64,000 nt of DNA from Adiantum capillus-veneris. Its lineage: Eukaryota; Streptophyta; Polypodiopsida; Polypodiales; Pteridaceae. The stretch covers positions 3,415,001 through 3,479,000 of the forward strand of contig CM043963.1 of assembly GCA_014529385.2 (NCBI GenBank), given 5' to 3'. A program made the translations under genes and the position numbers. The number at the start of each line of letters is the position of its first letter. Within the stretch, counting starts at the first letter, position 1. Below, piece by piece: positions 20,777 through 30,980 of the stretch. The notes under the pieces are model-generated. The model did not search any database, was not told the origin of the DNA, and worked only from the letters and a program-made list of their open reading frames with translations.

Positions 20777-22402
20777 CTACTCACATATAAAGCATTTGTT
20801 CTCTGTCCTCAGGACCTTCTTTTGCTCTTCTGACTTGCGAGGAAAACGTCTTTTCCATTTCTTTGCTGGTCCTTTTTCTGGTTCAGCCGTAGCTTTGTCT
20901 TTCCCTGTGTTGGCTGACTCCTGAGTCCCTTTAGGAGCCTCATTGGGAACGTGCTTTTTGGCTGAATTTTTCTTGCCTGATCCTGTCTTGACGCCAGTGT
21001 TAAATTCACAATCTTCTCCCTTGAGCAAACCATTGCCAGTGTTTGCTACCTCGATGAGCTGCGTCAAAGTAGTGACTTTTGTCTTCGTGCAGTATTTTCT
21101 CAATCCTTTGGGTAGGCCACAACAGTATTTTTCAATCTGTTCTGTCAATGGCACAAACCTATAGGAAGTTACTGGAAGTAGAGCTTTCCAAAACTTCCGA
21201 TTGTAATCATCCAGATTTCTACAAGTGGCAGCATTAAGCTGGTGCCATTCTGTCATGACATCTGCTTCGAAATCATCAGATAACCATGCTGCTGCAAAAA
21301 TCTGCTTGAAGTAAATCCATGTGGACGGAGCTTGCCCTTGAAGCAATAAAGTTGTCCACCATTGTCCCGCATTCCCTGTCAAGAAAGTGGCTGCCTTGCG
21401 GACCTTTGAAGCCTCTGTAAAATTTCCCCCTGCATAGGCCTTGTCAAACTGCTGGAGGAATGAAAGAGCCTTCTTCCTGTCATCAAACCCTGTAAAGGTC
21501 GTGAATGACACTCCTTTGCCACCTTCTTTGTACGGAGTTGGCCTCTCCAGCGGCGTTAAATTGTCATATGGAAGTGACTGAAACATGGGAACACTATTAG
21601 GGTTCATCTGTGTTCCTTGGCCGCTATTAACTTGACCTGGAAATGCCATATTTGGCTGCTGATTTGTAATTCCAGCCATACCAAAATTTGCTTGTGGCAT
21701 CCCAAATTGTCCCTGAGTGCTTTGAAACCCTGGTTGCATACCCATGACACTGTACATGGGGTTAGGCATCATCGTTTGAGCACCCCCAAACACTGTTCCT
21801 GGCGTATAAAACTGTTTTCCAGGTGCATGACCAGCCATGCTTTGGAATACCGATCCACCTCCAAAATAGCCAGGGTGTACTGAAGGTGGTGGGAAGACCT
21901 GTTGCATAGCCTGTAGGTTGCTTCCCTGCCCATTAGAACCAGCTATAGGCTGTTGAAAGGTGGCGGGCTGAATTGGTACAGCTTGAAAGACTGGCATCTC
22001 AGCCACCTGTTCTTGCACCTTAGGCATAGGTTGTGGAGACTGCATGTTCTCCGTCAAGTGTACAGGTGTTTCCATTGACTGTGCGGTATGAATCACCTGT
22101 GCTCGAGCCTTAACAGGCTTTTGAATATGATCCAGTGACCCAACTTGCTGAGACGGAACAGGAGGTTGCAGAAAGGCTAGAAACCTCGGATTCTGCATTA
22201 CTTGTGTGAACATAGCCACAGCAGTAGCCAACTGGGTCCTGAATATATCATCATCAGTCTGTGGTGGTCTTGAGGACTCACCCACTTCATGTGTCTGTTG
22301 ACCCTGTGAAGAGGAAACCTCTTCAGTCACATCATCTGGTCTGTCAGCCATAATTGCAATTCCCTGTGTCTGGTCTATGATCCCTTGTGTCTTCAAGCCC
22401 AA
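20777..22402 (-). CDS. gag: Gag protein of element 2 (541 aa, ends inside zinc knuckle)
   Basis: The N-terminal half is Gln/Met/Pro/Gly-rich and low in complexity (about residues 30-290). The gag capsid core follows (about 295-455; FLQQFDKAYAGGNF, the GQWWTTLL block, CCGLPKGLRKYC), then a Lys-rich tail. The ORF ends CFICE-TAG. Past the TAG the same frame continues PGHIAYNC, completing a C-X2-C-X4-H-X4-C zinc knuckle. Thus the stop (plus-strand CTA, 20777-20779) splits the RNA-binding motif. It is either a fresh nonsense mutation or a read-through site. A second Met at residue 18 is an alternative start. The leader from the PBS to the first ATG is only about 38 bases. Confidence 0.88.
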   Translation of the reverse strand: MGLKTQGIIDQTQGIAIMADRPDDVTEEVSSSQGQQTHEVGESSRPPQTDDDIFRTQLATAVAMFTQVMQNPRFLAFLQPPVPSQQVGSLDHIQKPVKARAQVIHTAQSMETPVHLTENMQSPQPMPKVQEQVAEMPVFQAVPIQPATFQQPIAGSNGQGSNLQAMQQVFPPPSVHPGYFGGGSVFQSMAGHAPGKQFYTPGTVFGGAQTMMPNPMYSVMGMQPGFQSTQGQFGMPQANFGMAGITNQQPNMAFPGQVNSGQGTQMNPNSVPMFQSLPYDNLTPLERPTPYKEGGKGVSFTTFTGFDDRKKALSFLQQFDKAYAGGNFTEASKVRKAATFLTGNAGQWWTTLLLQGQAPSTWIYFKQIFAAAWLSDDFEADVMTEWHQLNAATCRNLDDYNRKFWKALLPVTSYRFVPLTEQIEKYCCGLPKGLRKYCTKTKVTTLTQLIEVANTGNGLLKGEDCEFNTGVKTGSGKKNSAKKHVPNEAPKGTQESANTGKDKATAEPEKGPAKKWKRRFPRKSEEQKKVLRTENKCFICE

Positions 22403-22440
22403 AACTGACCAAGGCTCACTTCTATAGGAAAAAGTGATTT

Positions 22441-22459
22441 AATCCCGTCGATGGAACCA
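22441..22459 (-). other. Primer binding site of element 2, tRNA-Glu-like
   Basis: In element sense TGGTTCCATCGACGGGATT starts directly after the 5' LTR. It resembles the complement of the 3' end of plant tRNA-Glu (TGGTTCCATTGCCGGGA from memory) with about two mismatches. The tRNA assignment is tentative; the position is firm. Confidence 0.55.
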
Positions 22460-23935
22460 TGAAACCGGCCTGTTCAATCCAAAAAGGGCGGTAGACTTTA
22501 CTTTAAACCTTGATTTAGCTTTCACCCATTATTAGTCGTCTATTTTAACTGTACTTTCAAGACACAACAAAGGGGAGAGGGATACAGGCTGCTAGATTGC
22601 ACCTGTATGAGTAGACGGACACCAGATTGGCCCCTAACTTAGGCGCCCCTTTCGGTATTTCTTTATTATTCAACAGAGGGAATAAACGTTGTGGTTCCTA
22701 CAAGCTGCCCCGCACAAACTCGGCTGAATTTCCACTGTTCCAGCCCGATTTCGGCAACATAACTGTACTAGAACCCTTCACGGTCAGTATTCCTACGCAT
22801 TGACTGACTTTCCCGACGCATACGGGCACTTTGCAAAACCAGGCGAGAATCTGCAGCACGCTGAATTCTCTGTTTTCAGCCCTGAAAATGCGCCAGATCG
22901 CCTGTACAGCGGTCCCCTTGCGTCCCCGAACCTCCTGGGGGTATTAGGGTCCGTTTAGGGCCAAAACCCTAAACCTACAAAAATACACAGCAGGCTGTAA
23001 TTTGCTGTTTCGGGCTCCGTTTCGCGTGCCGGTCGCATCCCTAGCAAGTCCTCGAGCTCCCGCACCTGTAGGGCTACTTGCCCTTTGAATCGGACGAGAT
23101 TTCTGGCGTGAAACCTCTCCGAATTCACCTGTACCTGCGGGGGGATTAGCTGCTAGCTAATCCAGTACCTGTGCAAGAGGCTCTTGCCTCGGCAATCGCG
23201 CATGAACCCACACAACTGTACATTGGTCAAATGAAGAGCCCACTAGAGGGGCATAACATACTGCCAAAGGGGAGAGAGAGGGCAGTGCGTAGCGTGCAGG
23301 GCATCACTCCTGGCACCGCACTGTGCATAAGAGGGAAAGCAAGCACTCCATAGCTCTTAACCTGTGACAAAATCAGCAAATGAGCCCTTCTTCCCTTCAA
23401 ATTCAGCGCCAACTCCTTCTTGCATTGGAAACTGCACCAGAATGTGCCACTTGGCACATTTACAAGCATTTTCCCGTTTCGGGGTTGCCGCCTAAAAATA
23501 TCCCAACCGGTTGCCCAGTTGACTTCACGGCAGAGTAAGAAAATGTTCCCTTTATCATTCCGGAGGTAATGACGCCAACACATTTTCAGGTCCCAAAATA
23601 GCAGTTCCCTAAATTTTAGGAGATGCTGCCATTATATCTTTCTAGGTCATCCGACCCTCTTTGTACACTACGGCCACATCCAAAACTGAAATGTAGCCTC
23701 TGTAGCAAAGGATTCCACTTTGGCTAGTCAATGACCCCACTTGGCTAACCATAGTCCTTGTCCAACCTTAGTGCTCTCTTGCCCTCAGGCCTGGACTCCC
23801 TCTGGACAGTTCCACACTAGCTATGCAATGCAGGGCAGTTAGATTTCCCGAGGGGTGTTTCCAAAAAGTGAAAGTAAATAGATAATAAGAAAGAAATCAA
23901 CAAAAAGGATAGATAGTAGTCACACGCTGGTGACA
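22460..23935 (-). repeat. Element 2 5' LTR
   Basis: Same length as the other LTR (1476 bp) and almost identical. Followed on the plus strand by CCTTA, the right target duplication. It drives transcription toward lower coordinates. Confidence 0.93.
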
Positions 23936-26480
23936 CCTTACCATGTAAGCCGAGCCCAGAACAAAGAGATTATGAACCAAGTGAAAGACCTCTTGGAAAA
24001 TGGTCTTGTCCAGCCTAGTACTTCACCGTATTGCTTTCCAGTGTTGTCGGTTTTGAAGAAAGACGGATCTCGAAGAATGTGCATCGATTATAGAGCTCTC
24101 GACAAAATCACCATCAAGAACAGATTTCCGATTCCTAGAAACGATGATATACTCAACAGATTACAGAGATCCTCGTGTTTTAGCAGGATTGATTTGAAGA
24201 GTGGATATCATCATATCCGAATCGCGCCGGGAGACGTCTAGAAGACAGCCTTTCGGACGACTTTTGGTAGTTTGAGTTTTTGGTGATGCCTTTTGGCCTA
24301 ACCAATGCTCCTACAACATTTAACCGGATGATGGACAAGATTTTTCGAGAGTACATGCTATTTGTTGGCACTTTCTTTGACGATATTATTGTTTTCTCCA
24401 AGAATGAGGCAGAATATAGAGATTATCTGCTTCGAGTCTTTCAGGCATTACGATATCACAAGTTAGTGATTAATGCGAACAAAAGTGAATTTTTTTCTAC
24501 CAGAGATACACTTTTTGGGACACATTGTGTCAGCAGCAGGAGTGCAAATGGATCCGGCCAATTAGAGACTATCGTGATTGGCCCGATTTGAAGAATGTCC
24601 ATGAAGTTAGAAGCTTCTTGGGATTGTGTTCGTACTACAGGCGGTTCATTAGAAGTTTGCAGAGGTTGCTTCCCCTTTGCATATCTTGACACAGAGAGGA
24701 GTCTCTTTCTCGTGGGGACCCACAGAGGTGACTGCCTTTCAGACTTTGAAAGAGAAATTGACTACGGGACCAGTTTTGACTTTGTCGGACTTGCAGAAGT
24801 CGTTTGAAGTATATTGTGATACTTGTGGTCGTAGTCTAGATGCGGTCTCAATGCAAGAAGGCCAATGTCATTGCCTATGAGAGCCGATTGTTTTCAAGGC
24901 CGGAAATTGACATCACAGATTTGTGAAAAAGAGCTTTTGGCGGCTATCCATGCTCTTATTCAGTGGCAACATTACCTACTCGGAGTCGATTTTACGGTTT
25001 TCACAGATGATGGGAGTTTACGCTACTTCTTGTCACGGAAGCAGCTGTCGAAAAAGCAGTTGCGATGGGCAAACGTCTTGTCACACTTTACTTCCGGATT
25101 GTCCATGTGCAGGGACAGAAGAAATTGGTGGCAAATACTTTGTCCCGAAAGCCATTGGTTCTGGCTATTTCCGCGATACATCATAGGAACTTCGAGAATA
25201 TGGTTGGTCAGTACGCCACAGAACAGATTTTGCAGATGTATTCAATTGAATACAGAAAGGGGAGATAGTAGCGGACTATTCCATTCGGGATGGCTACGTG
25301 CGTTACACAACCGTTGAGGGAAAAGGTTCTAACCGAATGCCACTGTCCGCCTTTTACGGGTCACCGCGGCATTGCTACCACCTTGAAAGGGGTAGAGAGA
25401 TACGTCTTTTGGCCGAGACTCAAGAAGAATGTGGACGAGTTTGTGCGCAGCTGCTTGGTATGCCAGAAGGTCAAGTTTGACAAGCATAAAGCACAAGGAA
25501 TGTTACAGCCTTTTTACCCATCCCCACCCGCCTTGGGAAAATATTGCAATGGATTTCATCTCCCGAGAACACAGCGTGGGCACGAATGTTTATTGCCCAG
25601 GTCTTCAGATTACATGGCATGCCTGAGACGATTGTCTTCGACAGGACCCAAGGTTCACGAGTTTGTTTTGGACGGCTATTTGGGAGAACACAAGCACGTG
25701 GTTGCAGTTCTCGTCATCATTCCACCCGCAGACTGACAAGCAATCAGAGATTGCCAATTCAGTGGTTTTGGATTTATTGAAGTCTTATATCTCGAATTAG
25801 AAGACTCAATGGGAAAAGTATCTACCTTTGGTGGAATTTGCACGATACGCTCTTCGACGAGGAAGGTGCCATTTGAGATTCTTGAATTTGCTACGAAGGT
25901 TCCATCCTTCCTTTGCACGAAAGATAAAATTTTTCTTTGAAGTCGACCTGTTCACAAGGGACTTGGTCCGGAAGGCTTCGCAGAAATTTCGGGAAAGACA
26001 AAAAAGGGCAGTAGATCGTCATTGTCGCGATTTGAAATTGAAGGAGAATGATTGGGTGTTCTTACATTATGGGAAGGCACTCTCGAGAAAGAAAAAAAAG
26101 GGAAAGGAGCGGCTTCTTTGAAAGCTTAGCATGAGATAGTTTGGACCTATCCAAATTTTCCGAAAAGATAAATGATATCTCCTTTGGCCTGAAAATGCCA
26201 GAATACTTGGAGGATTCACGATGTTTTTCATGTGAGTCTCTTGAAGCCTTTTGAAGGCGATGTGCCTGTTGATGAACAACCCGAATTGGACAAAAACGAG
26301 CAGATACTCCTTCCAAAACAGAAATTGGCACGAAAAGAAAGAAAGAAGGTAAAGCGAACTAACGGTTCTTGGTTAAATTCAAGACCTACTTCGCATTGGA
26401 TGTGAAGCGAATGGAGGAGGAAGACCTAGCAGATATTCCTCAGAATGAGAATCTTTACCTTGAAGCTTTTGGTTTAGCAT
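23936..26480 (+). pseudogene. Element 0 fragment 3: RT, RNase H, integrase and chromodomain remnants
   Basis: A decayed pol reads through many frames. [58 protein letters not shown] (23930-24540). RNase H is spread over 24680-25170 (WQHYLLGVDFTVFTD). Integrase zinc region and start of core: FTGHRGIATTLKGVERYVFWP and CLVCQKVKFDKHKAQG (25290-25520). The tail at about 25960-26120 (VDRHCRDLKLKENDW) and 26265-26470 (EQILLPKQKLARKERKKVK) matches the element 2 C-terminus, including the chromodomain start. Stops such as TAG at 24239-24241 and many frameshifts show great age. It is closely related to element 2. Confidence 0.85.
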
Positions 26481-27085
26481 AGTCTATTCCAAATGGAACC
26501 CAAAATTCAGCTTGGCCGGAGATCTGGAGCAGTGGGTTTGCACAAGAGGGGAGTTACTCCGCTCCTTTGTCAACAGATGCCTCGATTTTTGAATACTAGA
26601 GTCGCTGATGTCTCTTTGAGCTTTAGGGATACACAGAGCTGACAGTATTTTGCTGGATGACTTTGTGAAATGGAATTCCGGAATATGAAATTGATTTGTT
26701 CTTGACTTGTTTGTAAGTGCAGGAAATGATAGACGAAATGACTGCAGCATTTTGGTCTAATTGATCTCGAATAGACATGGTTGCAATAGGGGTTAGTCAA
26801 TTGGGCATCGATAAGGTCCCGACTAGATCTAGATGCGATTGCTAGCTACATTGCTGATAAATCATGGTCTAAGATCCGAATGAATGTTGAATGTCATGTG
26901 ATGTCCTGTGATGTCGAGTCATGTCCTGTGATGTTGTGCGATGTGACTGTCGATTGGTACATGTGCTAGATGTATGTTCCTAGTATGTAGGTACTAACAG
27001 TCAGTGTCTGCAAAGACGGTTTATGGCCTCTGTCTGTTTTGCAGGCGTAATCGAGGGCAATTACAATGCTTTCAAGAGGGAGGTA
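26481..27085 (+). other. Element 0 3' untranslated region and polypurine tract
   Basis: No gene. Short repeated ATGTCCTGTGATGT words lie at 26895-26955. A TTTCAAGAGGGAGGTA tract at 27070-27085 is the PPT, matching that of element 2. Confidence 0.6.
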
Positions 27086-27123
27086 TGTCACAAAGTGATG
27101 ACGTGGCTACTCGCTCTGCAGGA

Positions 27124-27296
27124 AACCCTAACCCTAAAATCAAAAACCCTAATTCTGTTGAAAACCCTAACCTAAAACCAGTAACCATAATTTTGCTGAA
27201 ACCCTAACCCTAAAATCAAAAACCCTAATTCTGCTCAAACCCTAACCCTAAATTCAAAAACCCTAATTATATCCTAACCCTAACCCTAACCCTGAT
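27124..27296. repeat. Telomere-like CCCTAA array inside LTR
   Basis: Irregular runs of AACCCTAA, separated by ATCAAAAACCCTAATTCTG-type spacers, end with four near-perfect CCCTAA units. It lies inside the LTR of element 0, so it is interstitial and not a chromosome end. Confidence 0.75.
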
Positions 27297-27542
27297 TTGC
27301 TGATGTGGCGGGCTGACACGTGGCTTGCTGTACGGACATCAACGTGATTTACGAAAAATTGGGCAGCTTTTTTTGGCGTTGCTTTTTCAACGCAAATTGC
27401 TGAGAAAGAGAGAGAGAACCCTCTTTGCTTTATTTTAGCAAGAGAGAGAGTATGTGCCCACGATTAAGGAAAAAGGAAGTCGTGGCGAATCTTGGCAAAT
27501 GCGGGCGGAAAAAGGGCAGACTAGGGGTGCCGACTGCAGCGC

Positions 27543-27545
<3 letters not shown>

Positions 27546-27596
<51 letters not shown>
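27546..27596. repeat. (GA)n microsatellite
   Basis: About 25 uninterrupted AG/GA dinucleotides within the element 0 LTR. Confidence 0.95.
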
Positions 27597-27598
<2 letters not shown>

Positions 27599-28380
27599 GA
27601 GGGCGACCGCTGGGGGCTATGGGCGCATAGCAGGTAAAATCTTTTTTTTTTCACTTTGTGAATCGCTTGAGACAGCAGCAACCACTGGAGGTTGGGTTGG
27701 CTAGGGGAGTTAATTTAGACGTTCATGCTCACGTTGTGAGTTCGGATCTTTCATCCACTTTTTACTAGAGATGAGTCCTAGCATAGCAGTGGAACTTGAG
27801 GATGGGGTCAGAGGAGGTATCCCACGCAGTATTGAATATAATAAAGGCTGCACCAGTATGTCTTAGATGAACCTATTATTTTAGCAAGAGAGAGAAATAG
27901 AAAGCCTCTCTGTTTTATTTATTAAAAGAAAGAGAGAGGAAGAACTTTTGCTTTATTTTCAAAGCTTTTACTTAAAGCTTTTGATTTCAGCTTTTGGCGC
28001 TCTACTTTTAGCAACCCTTGTAACTTTAAATATGTGAGCAGGCCTCTCACAACTCAGAGCATCTAGACGCAGAGTCTGAGTGTGACGCCTGCCCGCACTC
28101 TTGTACTTTGAACTCAGCTTAATATAAAAAGAAATACTAAAAGGGGCACCAGTCTTTGGGGCCAATATCTCTAGGCACGGAACTCCCCTAACCAGTGTCA
28201 AATAAAATAGTAAACTGTGAACTGTTTTGAAGTGGTTATTTGGTGCTGTCGTGATAGATTCTTGACTTGGAGTGTCCAAGTCTGTTACAAACTCTCTATG
28301 AAGGAGACGAAGAATCTCCTCTTGCTCATCTCTCATCTGCTACTCGATGTCCTCAGTAGTTGGATCAAGCACCATCTTCA

Positions 28381-28598
28381 CCTCTATGGGATCTACCTAA
28401 CCAAACTTGTGTTACAAAGAGTTCGATCCTATAGTGAAATCAAAGAGTTAACAATGAACAAAATCACAAATTACTTGCTTTGGTGTTCACCTCTATGGGA
28501 TCTACCTAACCAAACTTGTGTTACAAAGAGTTTGATCCTATAGTGAAATCAAAGAGTTAACAATGAACAGAATCACAAATCATTTTCTTTGGTGTTCC
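28381..28598. repeat. 109-bp tandem duplication
   Basis: Unit 1 is 28381-28489 and unit 2 is 28490-28598, with a handful of differences. No ORF or known element explains it. Confidence 0.85.
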
Positions 28599-29419
28599 CA
28601 AAGCGTGGTAGACTCGCACAAGCTTCATGTTGGCTCTAAACTAAACCAATCTCTCTAACTATGCAGTGCTCAGTCAATTGCGTATTTTGGTGTGGATCAA
28701 TGAGTAAGCACTCCAATTGCCCTCACAAGCACCCGCAGAGCAATCTTTCAATTGGGAAATCACAATGCTTGTGAAATTGCATACTAAACAAATAGCAAAC
28801 CACAAAGTTGAAAGCTCTCAAAGTGATAAACGGTTTAGGGTTTAGTATTTACCTGCGGATCCCGTAGTTCTGCCACCAAGTCAAATGAAACTTGGAAGCC
28901 TCCTATCTTAGTGTCACTAGGCGCACAAAAAATGGGCATAAGCTGTTGATGAAGCTCATCATCTCAGCATCGATCTCCAGCTACGTGTCCTCGTCATGCA
29001 TCAATGAGATGTATCAATCGCGCAGTGCAAGCAAATCTCTGTCATGAATTAGTTCTATATTATTGTTTTGTATGCCGAAATCCTTGAAAGAAGGAGAACA
29101 CAAAGCAGACCAACGGTGGAGCAATCAAAGACAAGTATGGACAAGTTCCAATGGCGGCAACAACATCAAAAGCCGGAGAGCAACTACAATGAGGAGCACA
29201 TATAGCAAAAGAAGTGGAAGAAAAATCCCTACAAGAAGGAACCACCAATTGTGTTTACTATGAGGAAGATATACTTTGAAGAAATTTTTTACCTTCTCCT
29301 GTTTAAGGGGAGGCTTGTCATCTTAGAGGGAATTTTTTATTGTCATCTTAGAGGGGATTTAGTATTGTCCTCACCTCTGTGGATATGTCATCCTGATCAG
29401 ATCCCAAGGGGAGGATCGT
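28599..29419. other. Unassigned stretch, possible retroelement relic
   Basis: I see no gene. A short basic ORF at 29063-29260 with Arg/Lys/Gln-rich composition precedes a purine-rich tract (about 29405-29418), so this may be the interior of a small, decayed LTR element. No domain motif is visible. Confidence 0.3.
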
Positions 29420-29754
29420 TGAGTGGGTATGTCCATTCCCTGGGTGGGTATGTCCATTGCCTGACCTACTACTACCTATAATGTATGCACTATCTCTTAG
29501 CTATAGATACTAGTGTGGCATATCACCTTGTGTGGCACGTTATCTAGCTTAGTAGCCTATGTGGCATGTTATCTAGAATAATATCTCGATTATTTAGGCT
29601 ACTTTACATCATCGATAGCTCTTTTATATAAGAGCACCTGTTGTACATTCTTATCAAGCCAATTTCTAGTTTTATTTTGTATCATTGCTTGCATCACTTC
29701 TTTTATCATGTCTTAACCATGAATGCTCTTCACTAATTCTCCCTAATCCCTACA
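29420..29754 (+). repeat. Candidate solo or 3' LTR (335 bp)
   Basis: It follows a CAAGGGGAGGATC purine tract, starts TGAGTGGG, contains a TATATAAGAG TATA-like box near 29636 and ends CTACA. No second copy or clear target duplication is visible in the window, so this is tentative. Confidence 0.3.
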
Positions 29755-30233
29755 GCCCACATAGTTTGGGCCTATAAATCAACTCATGTCTCCCAAATGG
29801 CTCACTCATCCTTTCCCGATCTACTTGCTAGTGTTGTTCGATGCCCACTGAAGTGCAACAACACCTACCAAACACCATGTACGAACCATTTATGCAAAGA
29901 GGGTTACGACTAGCAAAAAGTGATCTAGCATGCAAGTCCTACAAACAGGCTCATAGTATTGCCGATCAAAATTCCCTAGGCTCTATAAACAAACCTTGGC
30001 TCCTCGTTTCTCTTTTTCGCATTGCTTAATTCAAGTTAAGAAGTACACATAGTGATGTTAAAAAGATTTGGATCACGAGCTATCCAAGGGCCTTTCATTC
30101 TCTATTATTGAAAGCCTTTTTTAGACTCTTCCTGTAACAGCCTAGCCTTGGCCTTTTAACCTCCAAGTTTCTCGAGTAGAATCACATCTCATCAGGCCCT
30201 TATAACACTCATTCAGAGACCGACATTGAATGC
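29755..30233. other. Intergenic stretch, nothing recognised
   Basis: No sustained ORF, RNA gene or repeat is evident. Confidence 0.4.
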
Positions 30234-30236
30234 TTA

Positions 30237-30564
30237 GGCTGGGTTCAGACGAACCCGGCGGTTGCTTAGACTCGAAGACTGCCTGCAGCCTCACCGTTCA
30301 CAAGAGGTGGAGGCAGCCAACACTACTGATTGCGTAGCAAAGCTGAGAGCTGCCAATTGAGGTTCAAACTCAGAGATCCACGTTTTGCGCTGCAAAAGCA
30401 GATGGAGCTTCACATTACCCGGGGAAAGGGGGGGGGGGGGGGGGGCATCTTGAGGTGGGTCCAGAAGTTCGCAGCCTGCTTTTCAGTGAGTGAGAGAGCG
30501 CCACCAAGGTAGTACGCCCCTTTCCTTACCTCTGCTTCTGCCTCTGCCTCAGCTGAACCCAGCC
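30237..30564. mobile_element. PIF/Harbinger-type MITE (328 bp)
   Basis: Perfect 12-bp terminal inverted repeats (GGCTGGGTTCAG at 30237-30248 and its complement at 30553-30564) are flanked by TTA on both sides (30234-30236 and 30565-30567). A 3-bp TTA/TAA duplication is the hallmark of PIF/Harbinger elements and their Tourist-like MITEs. There is no coding capacity. It contains an 18-G homopolymer (30428-30445). It lies about 0.4 kb downstream of the Nfu gene's stop codon. Confidence 0.75.
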
Positions 30565-30567
30565 TTA

Positions 30568-30980
30568 AAGAACACTTGCACCTAGGATATTTGACACGTC
30601 AGAGTATCTGCCTGGTGTCTACATTAATTGCCAAATAACACCGCAGCCTCTCTTTTGAAAAGTATGGACTTTGCAGGCCACCTTCAGCATTTTTCCAATC
30701 AGCACCATATACAAATGGCACATGTAGCTATGGAAGTGCAAGACACCAGCGACGCTAATGTGGCTAACACACCTAAAAGTTACCAATGTATCCAGTAATA
30801 ATCAAAGGTCCACACTCGTCAATAATATTATAATACCTGGCAGATTAAAAGTGTCTTTTACTCATTCCTCTTTTTTAAATGAAAAAAACTTTATCTAATA
30901 ATATTTATCATTCAACTTTAAAGAGCAGCATCTCGGCTTAGGAACCTCTATGCCATCACGGTGAAACGAGCTTCTTAATC
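30568..30980. other. 3' flank of the Nfu gene
   Basis: Probable 3' untranslated and downstream sequence of the minus-strand Nfu gene. It is AT-rich, with poly-A-signal-like AATAAT/ATTATT stretches near 30795-30905. I found no further Nfu exon here by eye. Confidence 0.4.

Larger units (their letters stand above)
15239..23935 (-). mobile_element. Element 2: nearly intact Ty3/gypsy chromovirus
   Basis: Two 1476-bp LTRs (15239-16714 and 22460-23935) differ at about seven positions by eye and are flanked by CCTTA (15234-15238 and 23936-23940). Coding is on the minus strand: gag 22402 to 20777, then pol 20692 to 17288 in the same frame, separated only by one TAG and an open linker. PBS and PPT are both present. 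The high LTR identity and open frame make this the youngest element in the window. It is inserted in the RT linker of element 0, a related but much older chromovirus. Confidence 0.95.
27086..28250 (+). repeat. Element 0 3' LTR (right end approximate)
   Basis: It starts TGTCACAAAG directly after the PPT. It contains telomere-like CCCTAA repeats (27124-27296) and a (GA)n tract (27546-27596). Around 28110-28165 an AAGAAATACTAAAAGGGGCACC block resembles the matching part of the element 2 LTR. The 3' end is not certain because no clear TSD partner is in the window. Confidence 0.65.

Noticed and set aside
27124-27296. Chromosome end (telomere)
   Set aside because: The CCCTAA units are irregular, short and inside an LTR with sequence on both sides.
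27425-27681. ORFs across the (GA)n tract at 27546-27596
   Set aside because: They are open only because of the dinucleotide repeat inside the element 0 LTR.
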